DNA of 64,000 nucleotides from Opitutia bacterium (lineage in GTDB: Bacteria > Verrucomicrobiota > Verrucomicrobiia > Opitutales > Opitutaceae): the NCBI GenBank assembly GCA_947474365.1, contig CANJIU010000038.1, positions 1-64,000 of the forward strand, given 5' to 3'. This document shows positions 17,293 to 27,212 of the stretch, in pieces; the stretch's first letter is position 1; each line of letters begins with the position of its first letter. The notes beneath the pieces are model-generated. The model worked only from the letters and a program-made list of their open reading frames with translations. It was not told the origin of the DNA and did no database searches. The position numbers and the translations under genes were made by a program.

Positions 17293-20241
17293 ATGAAACC
17301 TAGCCTTCGATGGGTCGCGACCGTGTTGGTGGGACTGGGAACGTTCGCTGTCGCCTTTGCTTACAAGGAAGTGCCACCGCCCGCCAAGGTCGTGCTTCCA
17401 CCCGCACGCAGCGCCGCGGAGTCGCTGGCGGCGATCAAAGTTCCCGACGGTCTCATGGTGGAGTTGGTCGCCGCCGAGCCGATGGTGATGGATCCGATTG
17501 ACGTGGCGTGGGGCGCCGATGGGCGGATGTGGGTCGTGGAGATGGCGGATTATCCTCTCGGCATCGATGGAAAGGGGAAGCCGGGAGGTCGCATCCGTTT
17601 TTTGGAGTCAACCCGGGGCGACGGCCGCTACGACAAGTCGACACTTTTTGCCGATGGTCTGCGGGCGCCGACGAGCGTGATGCCGTGGCGCAACGGCGTG
17701 CTCGTCACGTCTGTTCCGGACATCCTTTATTTCGAGGACACCGATGGCGACGGCCGGGCGGATCGCCGCGAGAAAGTGTTCACCGGGCTGGGCGAGGGGA
17801 ATGAACAGCATCTGGTCAACGGTCTCCAATGGGGACTCGACGGCTGGTTGCACATGGCCAACGGCAATAGCGGAGGAAAGATCGCCTTCGCCAAGGGCGG
17901 GCCGGCGATTGAGCTGGGCCAGCGCGATTTCCGGATCCGGCCCGACGACGGCGCGATCGAACTGCTCGCCGGCGCGTCGCAGTACGGGCGCAATCGCGAC
18001 GACTGGGGGAATTGGTTTGGGTGCAACAACTCCAACCCGATCTGGCATTTTGCACTCGAGGAACACTACCTCCGGCGCAATCCCCATCTCCTGCCGCCGA
18101 GCGTCACGGTTTCAGTCGCGAGTGTTCCCGGCGCGGCCCCGGTGTTCCCGCGAAGCGCGACCTTTGCCCGCTTCAACGATCCCCACGGCTTCAATCACTT
18201 CACCTCGGCGTGCGGCGTGATGGTGTATCGCGATGACCTGCTCGGGCCGGACTACGCCGGCAACGTATTTGTGTGCGAACCGGTGCACAATCTGGTGCAT
18301 CGCGAACTCGTGCGTCCGGTTGGTACGACGTTCAAGGGTGCGCGCGCTCCGCAGGAACAGACCGCGGAATTTTTTGCCTCGGCCGACAATTGGTCGCGCT
18401 TCAGCTCGGTGCGGGCGGGCCCGGACGGAGCCCTCTACATTGTCGACATGTACCGGCTCGTGATCGAGCACCCGAAATGGATTCCCGACGCATGGCAAAA
18501 GGAACTCGGCGACCTGCGCGTCGGGGAAAAACAGGGTCGTATCTACCGCGTGCGGCCGAAGGGCGTTGCGCTCCGCCCGGTTCCGCGGCTGGCGGAAGCG
18601 ACACCGACGGCCCTCGTCGCGGCGCTCGCGAGTCCGAGCGGGCTCGTGCGTGATCTCGCCCAGCAACAGTTGACCTGGCGTCAGCAGAAATCCGCCGCGC
18701 CCGATCTCGAACGACTCGCTGCGAGCGCTGCCCTCCCGCAGGCGCGTGCACAGGCGCTTTGGACGCTGCGATTCCTCGGCGTACTTTCGGCGGAGGTCGT
18801 TGCGCGTGCCTTGCGCGATCCCGACGCCGGCGTGCGCCGGCAGGCGCTGTGTCTCAGCGAGGCTTTTTCCGCGACGCATCCCGAATTGCTCGCTGCGATC
18901 GTCACGCTTGGTGATGACGCAGATGCCCCTTTGCGGCAGCAACTCGCCTACACGCTGGGAGAGTGGAAGGCGCCCGCAGCAGGCATTGCGCTGGCGAAAC
19001 TCCTGCGCAAGGACGACGATCGGTTTATCCGGGCGGCGGCGATGAGTTCGGCCCTGCCGCATGCGGAGACGTTGATCGCGCAACTCGGAGCCGACGGTCA
19101 TGGCGCTGATCCGTTGGTGATCGAGATCGCGGCAGCGACCGACAACGCGAAGGCATTGGCTGGAATTCTCGCGCAAATCGCGCGCGCGTCCCGCTCCACC
19201 GATGACGGTGCCAGCGCGCTGGGCGCACTGGCGCAGCTGCTCGACTGGCTGCAGCGCGGAAACAAGTCCCTCGGGCAGCTGCAATCGGCAGCCGGAGGCG
19301 ATGCGATGAAGGCGTCGCTCGCGGCGGTGGATGTGGTCTTTGTGACTGCTCGCTTGGTTGCTTCGGATTCGGCGGCGCCCGCGGAACGGCGAATCGCGGC
19401 CGTCAAGGTGCTGGGGCGGGGCCGCGTGCGGCAAAACGAGGACATCGATCTAATGGCCAGCCTCCTGTCACCGCAGTCTCCCATGGATCTCCAACTCGCG
19501 GTGGTGGCGGCGTTGGGGCGTTTCAATCGGCCGAACGTGCCGGAGAAATTATTGGCAGGGTGGTCGGGATATGGCGGCCCCGTGCGGGCGGCGGTGCTTG
19601 ATGCGATGTTGAGCCGGCCGGCTTGGGCTCAGGCACTGCTTGATCGGGTTGAAGCGGAGCCATCGATTCTTCCGCTGATCGAACCGGGGCGGCGCATTGC
19701 GCTGACGCAAAACAGCAATGCCAAGCTCGCGGAACGTGCGGCGGCGATTTTCAACGCCGGAGTCGCTGCCAACCGCCAGAAGGTCATCGACCGTTACCTC
19801 ACCGCTGGTCGTTCGCTTCAGGGCGATCCAGCCAAGGGCGCGGCAATCTTTGCGAATGTCTGCAGCGCTTGCCACAAATTCGGAGAGATTCCCGGGCGTG
19901 CCGTCGGTCCGGACCTCGCGGTGGTGAAGGACCGGACCGCAGACTATCTCGTCACCCATATTCTGGATCCCAACCGTGCAATCGAGGAGCGGTATGTCCT
20001 TTACATGGTCACGGCCCAGGATGGTAGGACGCTGGCGGGCATGCTTGCAGGTGAGTCGGGCAACAGCATCACGCTGCTCGGGCTCGACGGTGTTGAGCAG
20101 GTCATTTTGCGCAGCGACGTGCGATCCCTCGTGAGCACGGCGCGTTCGCTGATGCCCGACGGCCTCGAATCGACGATCGACGAAAAGGCGATGACGGACC
20201 TGGTGGCGTTTCTCGCGCGAGGCGGCGCGGGGAAAAACTAG
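17293..20241 (+). CDS. PVC-type membrane-bound dehydrogenase with C-terminal heme domain
   Basis: A 982-residue exported protein starting at ATG 17293, with a hydrophobic signal segment (WVATVLVGLGTFAVAFA). An in-frame upstream start at 17257 is less likely. Residues about 45-420 form a beta-propeller-like dehydrogenase domain, with the repeated DTDGDGRAD calcium-like loop. A middle region of about 300 residues is alpha-helical and repeat-like, similar to HEAT repeats. The C-terminal c-type cytochrome site is Cys857-Ser-Ala-Cys860-His861. The architecture matches the TIGR02604/TIGR02603 proteins that are abundant in Planctomycetes and Verrucomicrobia. The substrate is unknown; sugars or alcohols are possible. 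Confidence 0.88.
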   Translation: MKPSLRWVATVLVGLGTFAVAFAYKEVPPPAKVVLPPARSAAESLAAIKVPDGLMVELVAAEPMVMDPIDVAWGADGRMWVVEMADYPLGIDGKGKPGGRIRFLESTRGDGRYDKSTLFADGLRAPTSVMPWRNGVLVTSVPDILYFEDTDGDGRADRREKVFTGLGEGNEQHLVNGLQWGLDGWLHMANGNSGGKIAFAKGGPAIELGQRDFRIRPDDGAIELLAGASQYGRNRDDWGNWFGCNNSNPIWHFALEEHYLRRNPHLLPPSVTVSVASVPGAAPVFPRSATFARFNDPHGFNHFTSACGVMVYRDDLLGPDYAGNVFVCEPVHNLVHRELVRPVGTTFKGARAPQEQTAEFFASADNWSRFSSVRAGPDGALYIVDMYRLVIEHPKWIPDAWQKELGDLRVGEKQGRIYRVRPKGVALRPVPRLAEATPTALVAALASPSGLVRDLAQQQLTWRQQKSAAPDLERLAASAALPQARAQALWTLRFLGVLSAEVVARALRDPDAGVRRQALCLSEAFSATHPELLAAIVTLGDDADAPLRQQLAYTLGEWKAPAAGIALAKLLRKDDDRFIRAAAMSSALPHAETLIAQLGADGHGADPLVIEIAAATDNAKALAGILAQIARASRSTDDGASALGALAQLLDWLQRGNKSLGQLQSAAGGDAMKASLAAVDVVFVTARLVASDSAAPAERRIAAVKVLGRGRVRQNEDIDLMASLLSPQSPMDLQLAVVAALGRFNRPNVPEKLLAGWSGYGGPVRAAVLDAMLSRPAWAQALLDRVEAEPSILPLIEPGRRIALTQNSNAKLAERAAAIFNAGVAANRQKVIDRYLTAGRSLQGDPAKGAAIFANVCSACHKFGEIPGRAVGPDLAVVKDRTADYLVTHILDPNRAIEERYVLYMVTAQDGRTLAGMLAGESGNSITLLGLDGVEQVILRSDVRSLVSTARSLMPDGLESTIDEKAMTDLVAFLARGGAGKN

Positions 20242-21518
20242 CCGGCGGTCAGCACTGCGTAGGTCCGTTTGCCTTTGCGCAGCAGGAGGTGGTTGCCGAA
20301 GATCAAATCCGCACCCGTGAGCGCGCGTGAAACGTCCGCGGCCTTCACGTTGTTCACGTAGATGCCACCGCCCTCGATGTCTTTCCTCGCCTGGCCCTTT
20401 GAAGGCGCGAGCCCGCTGTGCACGAGCGCCTCGGTGAGCGCGAGGCCGGTGCCATCGAGCCGGGCGCGTTCGATGCTTTTATTGGGTGCTTCGGCGACGA
20501 CATCCTGAAAATCCTCCGCGGACAGGCCCTCGAGCGAACCGCCGAACAGCACTTCGCTGGCCTTGATGGCTCCGGCGAGCCGGTCGGCTCCGTGGACGAG
20601 TTGCGTCATCTCTCTCGCCAGCGTCTTTTGGGCGATCCGGGCGCCGGCATTGGCTTTCACCTCGGCTTCGAGAGAGGTGATTTCTTCCACCGACAGAAAC
20701 GTCAGCACCTTGAGAAGTTTCACGACATCGGCGTCGTCCGTCTGCATGAAGAACTGGTAGAAGCGGTAGGGAGACGTGCGCTTGGCGTCGAGCCAGACGG
20801 TCCCGGTGGCGGTTTTTCCGTACTTGGTGCCGTCGGACTTGGTCAGCAGCGGGAAGACCAGCCCGAATGCGCCGGCGCCGAGTTTCTTTCGGATGAGTTC
20901 GGTTCCCGCCGTGATATTGCCCCATTGGTCGGTCGCGCCGACCTGCAGTTCGCACGTCAACGTCTTCCGGAGGTGGTAGAAGTCGAAAGCCTGCAGCAGC
21001 ATGTAGCTGAACTCGGTATAGCTGATGCCGTTTTCGCGATCCTCCATGCGGGCGCGGACCGATTCCTTGGCGACCATCCAGTTTACCGTGAAGTATTTTC
21101 CGACTTCGCGCAGAAAATCGAGGTAGCTGACGGGAGCGGTCCAATCGGCGTTATTCACGAGCCGGGCCGGATTCGTCGTGGTTTCGAAGTCGAGAAATTT
21201 GGCGAGCTGCCCTTTCACGCTCCCAATGTTGTGCGCCACCTGTTCCGCGGACTGGAGGTTCCGCTCCGCCGACTTGCCGGAGGGATCGCCGACCATGCCC
21301 GTGGCGCCGCCAGCGAGCGCGATGGGGTGGTGCCCCGCGAGTTGAAAGCGGCGCAGCGCGAACAGTGGGACCAGGTTCCCGACGTGGAGGGAGTCAGCGG
21401 TCGGGTCAAAACCGCAATAAAGGCTGATCGGGCCCTCAGCCAGGCGCTTCGCGAGCGCGTCCGTGTCGGTGCAGTCGGCGTAGAGGCCGCGCCATTGGAG
21501 TTCTTCGAGCAGGGTCAT
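20238..21518 (-). CDS. tyrS: Tyrosyl-tRNA synthetase
   Basis: TyrS charges tRNA-Tyr. I start it at 21518 (MTLLEELQWRG, 426 residues). The reading frame continues open upstream to 22187, but that part is only antisense to the peroxiredoxin gene. The HIGH-type motif is in DSLHVGNL, the KMSKS-type loop reads KYGKT, and the C-terminus has an S4-like RNA-binding segment (SGLAPSKGQARKDI). The stop codon overlaps that of the convergent heme-dehydrogenase gene in one CTAG. The leader contains an 8-bp inverted repeat, described separately. Confidence 0.96.
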   Translation of the reverse strand: MTLLEELQWRGLYADCTDTDALAKRLAEGPISLYCGFDPTADSLHVGNLVPLFALRRFQLAGHHPIALAGGATGMVGDPSGKSAERNLQSAEQVAHNIGSVKGQLAKFLDFETTTNPARLVNNADWTAPVSYLDFLREVGKYFTVNWMVAKESVRARMEDRENGISYTEFSYMLLQAFDFYHLRKTLTCELQVGATDQWGNITAGTELIRKKLGAGAFGLVFPLLTKSDGTKYGKTATGTVWLDAKRTSPYRFYQFFMQTDDADVVKLLKVLTFLSVEEITSLEAEVKANAGARIAQKTLAREMTQLVHGADRLAGAIKASEVLFGGSLEGLSAEDFQDVVAEAPNKSIERARLDGTGLALTEALVHSGLAPSKGQARKDIEGGGIYVNNVKAADVSRALTGADLIFGNHLLLRKGKRTYAVLTAG

Positions 21519-21563
21519 TGCGGAGCTGCGAAGTAACGCGCCGACGCGGCGGTCGCGCAAGAG

Positions 21564-21598
21564 CGTTTCTAATGGACCGTGCGACGAAAATAGAAACG
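21564..21598. promoter_or_regulatory. Inverted repeat in the tyrS/peroxiredoxin divergent region
   Basis: CGTTTCTA (21564-21571) and TAGAAACG (21591-21598) are perfect inverted arms separated by 19 bases. The element lies 46-80 bases upstream of tyrS and about 110 bases before the peroxiredoxin start. It could be an operator for a dimeric regulator or an mRNA leader stem. No T-box-like features were seen. Function is a guess. Confidence 0.3.
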
Positions 21599-21710
21599 AG
21601 GCTGTTATCCGGAAAAACGGTTTGCGGCGCGTCGAAGCGGGTCTCAACGTCGTTGCTTCTTCCCCGACGACACTCGCCAGGGATATCATTAAACTCCACA
21701 TCTCCCTCCC

Positions 21711-22181
21711 ATGCCCATCGCTGTTGGTTCCAAAGCCCCCGATTTCACCCTCAAGTCCAAGACCGCCGAAGGTCTGAAGGACATCAAGCTCAGCGACAAT
21801 TTCGGCAAGAAGCAGACGGTACTGCTCTTCTTCCCTCTCGCCTACACCGGCGTATGCACGCAGGAAATGTGCGACCAGACCTCCGGTCTCGGAGAGTACG
21901 AAAAGCTCGGTGCCGATGTCATTGCGATCAGCGTCGACAGTCCTTTTACCCAGGAAGCTTGGGCCAAGGCCAACAAGATTGGCATCACCCTCGCGAGCGA
22001 CCTGAACAAGGACACCACCAAGGCCTATGGCGTGCTGTTTCCGATGCTCGCGGGCATTGGCGACACCTCGGCCCGCGCGGCGTTTGTCATCGGCACGGAT
22101 GGCGTCGTGAAATACGCCGAGCAGACCGCGACCCCGAAGGATCTCCCGAATTTCGCCGCGGTGAAAGCTGCGTTGAAGTAA
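21711..22181 (+). CDS. Thiol peroxidase/peroxiredoxin of the AhpC/TSA family
   Basis: A 156-residue cytosolic peroxiredoxin that reduces hydrogen peroxide or organic peroxides. The peroxidatic cysteine is Cys49 in PLAYTGVC (family pattern PxxxTxxC), and Cys54 five residues later may act as a resolving cysteine, as in BCP-type enzymes. Length and pattern fit the AhpE/BCP subgroups better than two-domain AhpC. It diverges from tyrS and is followed by a strong terminator, so it is probably a single-gene transcript. An electron donor (thioredoxin or AhpF) is not adjacent. Confidence 0.92.
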   Translation: MPIAVGSKAPDFTLKSKTAEGLKDIKLSDNFGKKQTVLLFFPLAYTGVCTQEMCDQTSGLGEYEKLGADVIAISVDSPFTQEAWAKANKIGITLASDLNKDTTKAYGVLFPMLAGIGDTSARAAFVIGTDGVVKYAEQTATPKDLPNFAAVKAALK

Positions 22182-22189
22182 AATCACCT

Positions 22190-22226
22190 GGAGCCGCGAC
22201 CTTCGTGTCGCGGCTCCGTTTTTTTT
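22190..22226 (+). terminator. Rho-independent terminator after the peroxiredoxin gene
   Basis: An 11-bp perfect stem (GGAGCCGCGAC, 22190-22200, with GTCGCGGCTCC, 22207-22217) closes a 6-base loop and is followed by G and eight or more T. It separates the peroxiredoxin gene from acnA. Confidence 0.9.
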
Positions 22227-22264
22227 GGCGATGAGGATGTCGCCGCCCTCAATTTTCGAACACC

Positions 22265-24955
22265 ATGAGTCTCCCGAATCCGTTCAACACGCTGCAGACG
22301 TTTTCCGCCAACGGGGCGTCGCATAAATTCTATTCGCTGCCCGCGCTGGAGCAGGCCGGCTTCAAGGTCTCGCGCCTGCCGGTTTCGATTCGACTCGTGC
22401 TCGAGTCGCTGCTGCGCAATTGCGACGGCAAGCGCGTGGCCGAGGGAGCGATTCGCGACCTCGCGGGTTGGAATGCAAAGGCGGCGCGCACGGAGGAGAT
22501 TCCCTTCGTCGTCGCGCGCATCGTGCTGCAGGACTTCACCGGTGTGCCGCTCCTCGTCGATCTCGCGGCGATGCGCTCAGCGGTCGCGCGGATGGGGAAG
22601 AACCCGAAGATCATCGAGCCGCTGGTTCCCGTCGATCTCGTGGTCGACCACTCGGTCCAGGTGGATTTTTCCGGCACCGCGGATGCGTTGGCGAAGAACC
22701 TCGAACTTGAGTTCACCCGGAACCGGGAGCGTTATCAGTTTCTGAAGTGGGGCATGCAGGCGTTCGACACGTTCAAGGTCGTTCCGCCGGGCATCGGCAT
22801 CGTGCACCAGGTGAATCTTGAGTATCTGGCCAAGGGCGTTTTGAGCGACAGCGCCGGTGTCTACTACCCGGACACGCTCGTCGGCACGGACTCGCACACG
22901 ACGATGATCAACGGCATCGGCATCGTTGGCTGGGGAGTCGGTGGCATTGAGGCCGAGGCCGGGATGCTGGGTCAGCCGGTTTATTTCCTCACGCCCGATG
23001 TGGTTGGCGTGCACCTCACGGGTGCGCTGCGCGAAGGCGTAACCGCCACTGACCTGGCGTTGACCCTCACGCAGACGCTGCGCAAAGCCAAGGTCGTCGG
23101 CAAATTTGTCGAGTTTTACGGCCCGGGTGCGGCGGCGCTTCCGGTTGTCGACCGCGCGACCATCGCCAACATGGCGCCCGAATACGGCGCGACCATGGGC
23201 TTCTTCCCCATCGATGCCGAGTGTTCGAATTATCTGCGCGCCACCGGCCGCGACGAAAAGCACCTCGCGGTTTACGAGGCGTACTACAAGGCGCAGAATC
23301 TCTGGGGCATCCCGCAGCGCGGCGCCATCGACTATTCGCAGGATCTGGAACTTGATCTCGCGACCGTCGTCCCGAGTGTTGCCGGCCCGAAACGGCCGCA
23401 GGACCGCATTGAACTGCCGAACATGAAGAAGGAGTTCACGGCCGCTTTCTCCAAGCCGGTTACGGAAAATGGCTTTGGGAAAAAGGCGGAGGAGTTCTCC
23501 ACTGTTTCTGCTCAGGTCGGTGGCTCGCGCGTCGGCCATGGCTCGGTGCTCATCGCTGCGATCACGAGTTGCACGAACACCTCCAACCCGTCGGTCATGC
23601 TCGCGGCCGGCCTGTTGGCCAAGAAGGCGGTTGAGAAGGGCCTCCGGGTGAATCCGATCGTCAAGTCGTCGCTGGCGCCCGGTTCGCGGGTGGTGACCGA
23701 CTATCTCGAAAAGACCGGCCTCGCTCCCTACCTCGATCAATTGGGTTTCCAAACCGTCGGCTATGGCTGCACGACCTGCATCGGCAACTCGGGTCCGCTT
23801 GCGGCACCGATCGAGGAGGCGGTGGTGAAAAACGATCTCGTCGCGGCGTCCGTGCTTTCGGGCAACCGCAATTTCGAAGCGCGTGTCCATCAGAACATCA
23901 AGTCGAACTTCCTGATGTCACCGCCGCTCGTCGTCGCGTTCGCGCTCGCCGGCCGCGTCGACATCGACATGTCGAAGGACCCGATCGGCAACGACAAGAA
24001 CGGTCAGCCCGTTCTCCTCAAGGACATCTGGCCCACACTGCAGGAAGTCCGCGACCAGATGCAGGCCGCGCTCAAACCCGAGGTCTTCCGCAGGCTCTAC
24101 AGTAACTTTGCCGCGCAGAATCCGAAGTGGAACGAAATCCCTTCGTCGACCGGAAACGTCTATCAGTTCGACGCGAAGTCCACCTACATCCAGGAGCCGC
24201 CGTTCTTTGTCGGCTTCGCGATGCAGCCCGGCACGATCCAGGCGATCACCGGCGCGAAGGCGCTCGGGATTTTCGGCGACTCGGTCACGACCGATCACAT
24301 CTCGCCGGCCGGCGCGATCAAGAAGTCGTCGCCCGCGGGCCGTTTCCTGATCGACAACGGGGTGGCGTTTGAGGACTTCAACTCCTACGGCTCGCGTCGC
24401 GGTAACGACCGCATCATGACGCGCGGCACCTTCGCCAACGTCCGCATCAAGAACTTGATGCTCGGCGGCAAGGAGGGCGGCAACACCATCTACCAGCCGA
24501 CGGGTGAGGAGGTGTCGATCTATGACGCGGCGGCGAAGCACATCGCGGCAAAGACGCCGCTGATCGTCGTTGCCGGTCAGGAATACGGCACGGGGTCCTC
24601 TCGCGACTGGGCAGCCAAGGGCACCAACCTCTTGGGTGTGAAAGTCGTCGTCGCGCAGAGTTTCGAGCGCATCCACCGCTCCAATTTGGTCGGCATGGGA
24701 GTGCTTCCGTTGCAATTCAAGGAAGGCACGACGGCGCAGACCCTGAAGCTCGATGGCTTCGAGACCTACGACGTCGTCGGGCTGAGTCCGGACATTCGCC
24801 CCCAGCAGGATCTGGTCCTGCGCATCACGCGCAAGAACGGCGAGGTGCTTGAAATCCCGGTGCGCTGCCGGATCGATACGCCGATTGAAATTGATTACTA
24901 CCAGCACGGCGGGATCCTGCCCTATGTGTTGCGTCAGATTGTTGCGCGGAATTGA
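22265..24955 (+). CDS. acnA: Aconitate hydratase A
   Basis: Aconitase interconverts citrate and isocitrate in the TCA cycle using a labile [4Fe-4S] cluster. The 896-residue protein matches the AcnA/IRP type. The cluster cysteines are Cys436 ([10 protein letters not shown]), Cys502 and Cys505 (YGCTTCIGN). The [10 protein letters not shown] substrate loop lies in the swivelling C-terminal domain. The gene has its own gap on both sides, with a terminator upstream and a hairpin downstream. The long open frames on the opposite strand (437 and 329 codons) are shadows of GC-rich codon usage. Confidence 0.97.
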   Translation: MSLPNPFNTLQTFSANGASHKFYSLPALEQAGFKVSRLPVSIRLVLESLLRNCDGKRVAEGAIRDLAGWNAKAARTEEIPFVVARIVLQDFTGVPLLVDLAAMRSAVARMGKNPKIIEPLVPVDLVVDHSVQVDFSGTADALAKNLELEFTRNRERYQFLKWGMQAFDTFKVVPPGIGIVHQVNLEYLAKGVLSDSAGVYYPDTLVGTDSHTTMINGIGIVGWGVGGIEAEAGMLGQPVYFLTPDVVGVHLTGALREGVTATDLALTLTQTLRKAKVVGKFVEFYGPGAAALPVVDRATIANMAPEYGATMGFFPIDAECSNYLRATGRDEKHLAVYEAYYKAQNLWGIPQRGAIDYSQDLELDLATVVPSVAGPKRPQDRIELPNMKKEFTAAFSKPVTENGFGKKAEEFSTVSAQVGGSRVGHGSVLIAAITSCTNTSNPSVMLAAGLLAKKAVEKGLRVNPIVKSSLAPGSRVVTDYLEKTGLAPYLDQLGFQTVGYGCTTCIGNSGPLAAPIEEAVVKNDLVAASVLSGNRNFEARVHQNIKSNFLMSPPLVVAFALAGRVDIDMSKDPIGNDKNGQPVLLKDIWPTLQEVRDQMQAALKPEVFRRLYSNFAAQNPKWNEIPSSTGNVYQFDAKSTYIQEPPFFVGFAMQPGTIQAITGAKALGIFGDSVTTDHISPAGAIKKSSPAGRFLIDNGVAFEDFNSYGSRRGNDRIMTRGTFANVRIKNLMLGGKEGGNTIYQPTGEEVSIYDAAAKHIAAKTPLIVVAGQEYGTGSSRDWAAKGTNLLGVKVVVAQSFERIHRSNLVGMGVLPLQFKEGTTAQTLKLDGFETYDVVGLSPDIRPQQDLVLRITRKNGEVLEIPVRCRIDTPIEIDYYQHGGILPYVLRQIVARN

Positions 24956-24963
24956 ACCGGAAG

Positions 24964-24986
24964 TCGGGCGGATGCCCGCCCGATTT
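24964..24986 (+). terminator. Probable terminator after acnA
   Basis: Stem TCGGGCGG (24964-24971) pairs with CCGCCCGA (24976-24983) around an ATGC loop, then ATTTCTCC. The stem is strong but the T-run is short, so termination may be partial. Confidence 0.6.
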
Positions 24987-25115
24987 CTCCTTCTTCCACC
25001 GTTGGCGATGAAAAGGGTTATGCCGCTGTCAGCGCTCCGTCACTTGCCCATGTATTAAAGTAGAACATGTTTCAGTCGTCGGCCTTCCGGGCCGAATCTT
25101 CCCTTTCCCATTCGC

Positions 25116-25628
25116 ATGTCTGAGACTGCCAGCAAACCCGTTTATCTCGTCGACGCCTACTCCGACCCGGTCGTGGTGCGCGTCGAGGGGCGCGCGAGTT
25201 TTCAGAACAGCGGCTGCCTGCGCGATTTCATCACCGAGATGATTTTGCGGGGCAAGATGCGCTTCGTCCTCGATTTTCAACACTGTGCCAGCATGGACAG
25301 CACGTTTCTCGGGGTCCTGGCCGGAGCCGCGATTGAATTGCGCAAGCCATCTTCCTTGGGCAGCCTCGTCATCGTTCGCATCGGGCCCCGCAACCTTGAG
25401 CTGATGCGCAACCTCGGACTTCACCGTTTGCTGACGATTGATGCCGGCGAGGCCGCGGTCAGTTTTCAGAAGTGCGATACGCCCCTGGAGGCGAAGAAAT
25501 CCAGCGAACTGGAGAGTGCCCGTCTTGTTCTCGAAGCCCACGAAAACCTCGTGAGCGCCGATGAGACGAACCGGGCAAAATTTCAGGACGTGCTGGCGTT
25601 CCTTCGCAATCGCGTGGAGCAAAAATAG
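25116..25628 (+). CDS. STAS-domain protein (anti-sigma-factor-antagonist-like)
   Basis: The first 110 of 170 residues form a STAS domain. The strand-turn DFQHCASMDSTFLGVLAG includes the Ser/Thr at the position phosphorylated in SpoIIAA-type anti-anti-sigma factors. The remaining 60 residues are polar and helical and may be a docking extension. Such proteins control a sigma factor or second-messenger system through a partner-switching kinase and a PP2C phosphatase. No partner is encoded nearby, so what it controls is unknown. The ATG at 25116 follows a 160-base gap from acnA. Confidence 0.85.
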   Translation: MSETASKPVYLVDAYSDPVVVRVEGRASFQNSGCLRDFITEMILRGKMRFVLDFQHCASMDSTFLGVLAGAAIELRKPSSLGSLVIVRIGPRNLELMRNLGLHRLLTIDAGEAAVSFQKCDTPLEAKKSSELESARLVLEAHENLVSADETNRAKFQDVLAFLRNRVEQK

Positions 25629-25765
25629 AGGACGGCGCCCGGGGAAGAGTGATGGGGTGGGGCGGCGTTTCCGATCGTGACCTCGAGTCGCGATGCGATT
25701 GACGAGGAAAATTTTTCTCGCGGCGCGGCACCTGGCGCGACTCACTCGTGCCAGTGGCTCGCACG

Positions 25766-27169
25766 ATGCGGACACCCAACCACCCCAAACCCCCGGGCCA
25801 GGCGATTTTCCGATCGGTATTCGGAACGGGCGCGCTTGTCGTTTATTCCGCCGTCTTATTCGCGTTCGTTGCGCCGGCGGCCGCCGATTCCACCCCGAGC
25901 CCGCCGATGGTTCGAGTGGATGCCCTGGAGGAGCGCGACGCTGGGTTCCTCGACGAATTGCAGCGGCGGGCGGTGCTCTTTTTCACCGAGCAATCCGATC
26001 GACGGACAGGATTGACGCTTGATCGTGCGCGACTCGATGGCACGCCGGGAGAAGGACGTGCGCCCTCGAGTGTTGCGGCGACTGGCTTTGGATTGACGGC
26101 GTGGTGTATTGCGGACTCGCGGGGCTGGGTACGGCCGGAGGAGGCGCGCCGTCGGGTGCGGGAAACGTTGCGATTCGTCGCCGGGCAGCATGCTCACGAA
26201 CATGGATGGCTCTATCACTTTGTCGACGCCACCTCGGGACAACGGATGTGGCGGAGCGAAGCATCGACGATCGACACCGCGCTCTTTCTCCAAGGGGCGC
26301 TGCTGGCGCGCGAATATTTTCACGACGCTGAGATTAGCGGGTACGTTGACCGGATTTACGCCCGGATTGACTGGCACTGGGCGCTCAACGACGGTGCGAC
26401 GTTGAGCCACGGCTGGCATCCTGAGACCGGCTTCATCGCGCACCGGTGGGATAGTTACGCCGAGATGCTCGGGCTCTATCTGCTGGGAATCGGTGCGCCG
26501 GCCCACGCGCTACCCGCCGCGTCATGGGAGGCATGGCAGCGCAAGCCGGTCGTTTCGACGGCAGGGCGGACGTTTATTCAGTGCGGCCCGCTGTTTACCC
26601 ACCAATACGCCCATGCGTGGTTTGATTTTCGCGGACGGCGCGATGCGCATGCGGACTATTGGCGGAATTCGGTGGATGCGACGCTGGCGCAGCGTACGTG
26701 GTCGGCGGCGCAGCACGATCGTTTCCCAATGTGGTCGGAAGAACTTTGGGGACTAACGGCCTCCGACAGTCCGCGAGGGTACCTGGCCTGGGGCACTCCG
26801 GTATCTGCTCACTCCTCGGATGACGTCAGCGACGGCACCGTCGTACCCTGCGCGCCGGGAGGATCGCTGCCCTTCGCCCCTCAGGAATGTCTGACGGCGC
26901 TGCATCGGATGAGGGAAGTAGGTGGCGCTTCGGTGTGGGGGCGCTACGGTTTTGTCGACGCCTTCAATCCGCAGACGGGTTGGTCCTCGCCTGATGTGAT
27001 CGGAATCAATGTTGGCATCACTCTCGTGATGGCGGAAAACCTCCGCACGGGGCTCATCTGGCGTACTTTCATGCGCGCCCCGGAAGTGGAACGAGGGATG
27101 CGTCGGGCCGGGTTTTCGAAACCGGAGGGAACTGCTCCGCGGTCGTTCGTTGCGGCCGCGCTCCGGTAG
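25766..27169 (+). CDS. Exported glycoamylase-like protein (PF10091/GH144-type)
   Basis: About 467 residues from ATG 25766; GTG 25748 is an in-frame alternative. A hydrophobic signal segment (ALVVYSAVLFAFVAPAAA) is followed by an (alpha/alpha)-barrel type domain. Typical family motifs are SSVAATGFGL, the DTALFLQG helix, SHGWHPETGF, TFIQCGPLFTHQYAHAWFDFRG, and the MWSEELWGLTASDSPRGY and YGFVDAFNP stretches near the end. Characterised relatives in GH144 are beta-1,2-glucanases, but other specificities are possible. The gene is 43 bases before an exported FAD oxidoreductase-SGNH fusion, and the two probably act on the same glycan. Confidence 0.85.
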   Translation: MRTPNHPKPPGQAIFRSVFGTGALVVYSAVLFAFVAPAAADSTPSPPMVRVDALEERDAGFLDELQRRAVLFFTEQSDRRTGLTLDRARLDGTPGEGRAPSSVAATGFGLTAWCIADSRGWVRPEEARRRVRETLRFVAGQHAHEHGWLYHFVDATSGQRMWRSEASTIDTALFLQGALLAREYFHDAEISGYVDRIYARIDWHWALNDGATLSHGWHPETGFIAHRWDSYAEMLGLYLLGIGAPAHALPAASWEAWQRKPVVSTAGRTFIQCGPLFTHQYAHAWFDFRGRRDAHADYWRNSVDATLAQRTWSAAQHDRFPMWSEELWGLTASDSPRGYLAWGTPVSAHSSDDVSDGTVVPCAPGGSLPFAPQECLTALHRMREVGGASVWGRYGFVDAFNPQTGWSSPDVIGINVGITLVMAENLRTGLIWRTFMRAPEVERGMRRAGFSKPEGTAPRSFVAAALR

Positions 27170-27212
27170 GAGGCGCTCGACAAGCTGTCGCAGGTGACTC
27201 TAAGGCTTGGTC

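Noticed and set aside
18112-19434. A 440-codon minus-strand frame opposite the heme dehydrogenase
   Set aside because: It is rich in Arg and His and has no recognisable domain; the plus-strand protein has a clear architecture.
21519-22187. The 5' extension of the tyrS frame to 22187
   Set aside because: It runs antisense to the peroxiredoxin gene; the TyrS family begins at MTLLEELQWRG (21518).
22577-24907. Long minus-strand frames (437 and 329 codons) opposite acnA
   Set aside because: Both are antisense to a complete aconitase with intact cysteine motifs and show no recognisable domain.
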